The notes under the pieces are model-generated. The model searched no databases. It was given only the letters and a program-made list of their open reading frames with translations, and was not told where the DNA came from. The translations under genes and the position numbers were made by a program. Source: Botryococcus braunii (taxonomy: Eukaryota; Chlorophyta; Trebouxiophyceae). From it: a DNA stretch of 12,500 nucleotides. Below, in pieces: positions 10,805 through 12,500 of the stretch; position 1 is the first letter of the stretch; every line of letters begins with the position of its first letter. The stretch spans positions 607,077-619,576 of the forward strand of contig KV908383.1 of the NCBI GenBank assembly GCA_002005505.1. The letters are read 5' to 3'.

Positions 10805-10934
10805 GTATGCTTTGAACCATTGAGCTCTCCAGCCCCTGGCCTTGCCTATGCCGATGGATGTCTGTTACAGTGTGTGATTTCTAAACTTGCATATTTGCAC
10901 ATGGGTATACTTGTTCTGTGTAGAGACTAAAGAA

Positions 10935-10964
10935 TGGGAAGGGAAGGGAAGGGAAGGGAAGGGA
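10935..10964. repeat. (GGGAA)n pentanucleotide repeat
   Basis: Five or more tandem GGGAA units followed by GGGAGAAAGG. Confidence 0.9.
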
Positions 10965-11106
10965 GAAAGGAATTCAATATGTAGAGGGATGGGCTGGATG
11001 AAGGTAGGAAGGTAAGAACCGAAGGGGGTGGGGACTTCATGAAGGGTCAGTTACAATTCTTCCGGCCCCCCTTGTTCGGTCCGCCTCATCCGCCCCGCCC
11101 CCCCTC

Positions 11107-11161
11107 CACACACACACACACACACACGTACCCACATGCATGCACGCGCTCGCACGCCCGT

Positions 11162-11203
<42 letters not shown>

Positions 11204-11236
11204 GCACGCACATACACACACATGCACGCACGCACG
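11107..11236. repeat. Interrupted (CA)n tract
   Basis: Two CA blocks separated by GCAC/CGCA-rich sequence, then CGCACGCACG and a purine-rich GAGA stretch to about 11290. It has the opposite strand polarity to the GT tracts within the NUP58 introns. Confidence 0.92.
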
Positions 11237-11530
11237 TGGAAGAGGAGATAGAGAGAGGGGGTGGCAGAGAGACAGAGAGAGGGAAAGGAGGGTTGAACAA
11301 GAGACGTGAGAAAAAGCCAGACGTGACTGAGAGAAGCAGGGAGAGGGGAAGTTGAGGCAGCGGGGTTCATACTTGGAACCCCTTTGTAAATGATAGATGC
11401 TGCAACGCTTAGCATTCTCAATTTCATTTAAATCATCAGTTTGTTTGTCAGAAGAATTGGCATTGGCATAACCTTTATCAGGCTGGACTAGTTGCCTTAT
11501 AGTGCTTTGTGGAGAGAAGAAGCCCTCCGC

Positions 11531-11551
11531 GGGGGGGGGGGGGGAGGGGGG
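11531..11551. repeat. G14-A-G6 homopolymer run
   Basis: Fourteen G, one A, six G. A likely polymorphic and sequencing-error-prone site. Confidence 0.9.
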
Positions 11552-11753
11552 TGGGTTCGAGTCAAATGCAGGATTGTTTGTCGTTGACGTCACGTGTAGC
11601 CAATGTCAGAACCCATGCTTTGCATCTGTATTGGCCTGTGATATTCTAGTAAGCACTGAAGTGGCTTGTGAACTTGAGGAAAAGAAACGCATGAGTCCAC
11701 GTTGAGATAATGAGGTGGCTTCGGTCCTTAGGGAGGGTTGACATCTGTTGAGA

Positions 11754-11953
11754 TGGTGCTACTGTTACTTTTGTTGTTATTGTAGTTGTTGCAGTAGTGG
11801 TAGTAGTGGCAGTGGTAGTGGTAGTAAAAGAAGTAGGAGCAGCAGCAGCAGTAGTAGTAGATAGTACTACTAGTAGTTGTAGTGTTGGTGGTGGTGGTCG
11901 GTGTCATCGTCATCGCTGCTGCTGCTGCTGCTGGTGTTGTTGTTGTTGTTGTT
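11754..11953. repeat. Cryptic trinucleotide-repeat region with (CTG)6 and (GTT)6
   Basis: About 200 bp built from GTT, GTA, GTG, GCA and CTG triplets. Clear runs are GCAGCAGCAGCAG near 11840, CTG x6 at 11916-11933 and GTT x6 at 11936-11953. A small palindrome, AGTAGTA...TACTACT, lies near 11855. Homopolymeric amino-acid frames across it are compositional. Confidence 0.85.
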
Positions 11954-11992
11954 GTCAGTGGTAGCTTCAGTGTTATCTTTTATTATCATTAG

Positions 11993-12500
11993 AGTGTTCT
12001 TAATGGACGCTCGAAAGAGTTTGGATGTTGGGCTTCGACGACAGTACATAAGAAACCTGGGAAGTCGTAAGGTGTTTGGAACCTATTTGTCGAAGTGAAC
12101 GTTTGCGCACTTTGAGTCTCGACTTGGAACTCGTTCACATTGTTAGGTTGTTGCCACAGTCGGTTGCTTTTTTGAACGTCACAAGCTACTAAGAACACCA
12201 GAGGATTACAGTACCTTTAGGACTTGCTTATATGTTTTTCTTTTCCTTTTCTGTTTCCCAGTATTTGGCAAGGGGGGAAAGCTGGATTTCACATCCACTG
12301 CCAGATGGGTACCATCTTTAATCGTCAATCTTGGGCATACGAAGCATGGAATGGTAGTGTTTAGCACCACCAGGGACACACATCCATTCTATGTCCCATA
12401 CACTGAGAATGAGCACCTGTGCGTGATAGACTCTATAGGGCCTGGGTCTATAAACTTGCACTATTCACAGCTGCAATCATATTATCAAACCTGCGGTTGC
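11993..12500 (+). CDS. Unrecognised spliced coding region, two exons (11993-12066, 12262-12500), open at the right edge
   Basis: The second block begins after a classic polypyrimidine tract and acceptor (TTTTCCTTTTCTGTTTCCCAG, ending 12261) and stays open to the window end, 79 codons plus two bases. The first block (LMDARKSLDVGLRRQYIRNL) ends at a good donor, AGTC|gtaagg, leaving one base. That phase fits the acceptor and makes a Leu codon across the join. Its own acceptor is TATTATCATTAG (AG 11991-11992), or two bases later. The product has basic/hydrophobic patches (GLRRQYIRNL; WVPSLIVNLG) and a later VPYTENEHLCVIDSIG stretch. I do not recognise the family. It does not look like NUP58, although it lies downstream of the NUP58 5' half on the same strand; it could be a separate gene or a mobile-element exon. 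The intron is 195 nt. Confidence 0.45.

Larger units (their letters stand above)
10805..11992. other. Repeat-rich stretch after the last recognised NUP58 exon
   Basis: It contains GGGAA, CA, G-run and trinucleotide tracts. A + frame at 11571-11703 (LFVVDVTCSQCQ..., ending in TGA) and a - frame around 11350-11593 (IRQLVQPDKGYANAN...) look mildly protein-like, but they oppose each other and neither has clear splice sites. The next NUP58 helix was sought here and not found. Confidence 0.4.

Noticed and set aside
11540..11570. GGGTTCGAGTC resembling a tRNA T-arm
   Set aside because: The upstream sequence is a G homopolymer and no D-arm or anticodon arm can be folded. The similar GGGGTTCGAGCTCC near 446 also lacks the rest of a tRNA.

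Overview
The window is eukaryotic nuclear DNA. Coding sequence occurs in short blocks that join in frame only across GT-AG introns. Introns run from about 90 bp to over 3 kb, and long dinucleotide microsatellites are frequent. There are no operons, Shine-Dalgarno sites, phage-like genes or CRISPR arrays. The one recognisable protein is the FG nucleoporin NUP58 (human p58/p45, yeast Nup49 family). Its wording looks closer to plant NUP58 as I recall it than to the animal protein, so a streptophyte or green-lineage alga is my best guess. The lineage is not settled by this sequence.

Layout, all on the + strand. (1) 151-5387 holds the 3' half of a NUP58 gene in four exons (151-258, 959-1177, 1730 to about 1940, about 5146-5387), covering the second coiled-coil block and the C-terminal tail; its 5' half is outside the window. 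The last intron (3.2 kb) contains a hairpin repeat, a decayed intronless coding relic (2571-3479) and a compound G/AG/TG microsatellite. (2) 5388-9026 is gene-poor, with a (CT)39 tract and two diverged duplications. (3) 9027-10804 holds the 5' half of a NUP58 gene: the FG-rich N-terminus and first coiled-coil block in three exons. Its second intron carries about 500 bp of CT, GTGA and GT repeats followed by a perfect 77-bp duplication. (4) 10805-11992 is repeat-rich and without recognised exons. (5) 11993-12500 holds two phase-compatible exons of an unrecognised protein running off the right edge.

The main puzzle is the order of the NUP58 pieces. The 3' half lies upstream of the 5' half, and the two share no exon. 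Together they code for about 476 residues and lack only a middle segment, roughly one full protein. The window is either the junction of a head-to-tail tandem duplication, or one gene whose halves have been permuted by rearrangement or misassembly.

FG repeats are visible only in the N-terminal half. The C-terminal half is a coiled coil, an Ala/Arg-rich helix and a Pro/Thr/Ala-rich tail with a basic end. In the family, NUP58 sits with NUP62 and NUP54 in the central channel of the nuclear pore: the coiled coils assemble the complex and the FG segments bind transport receptors.
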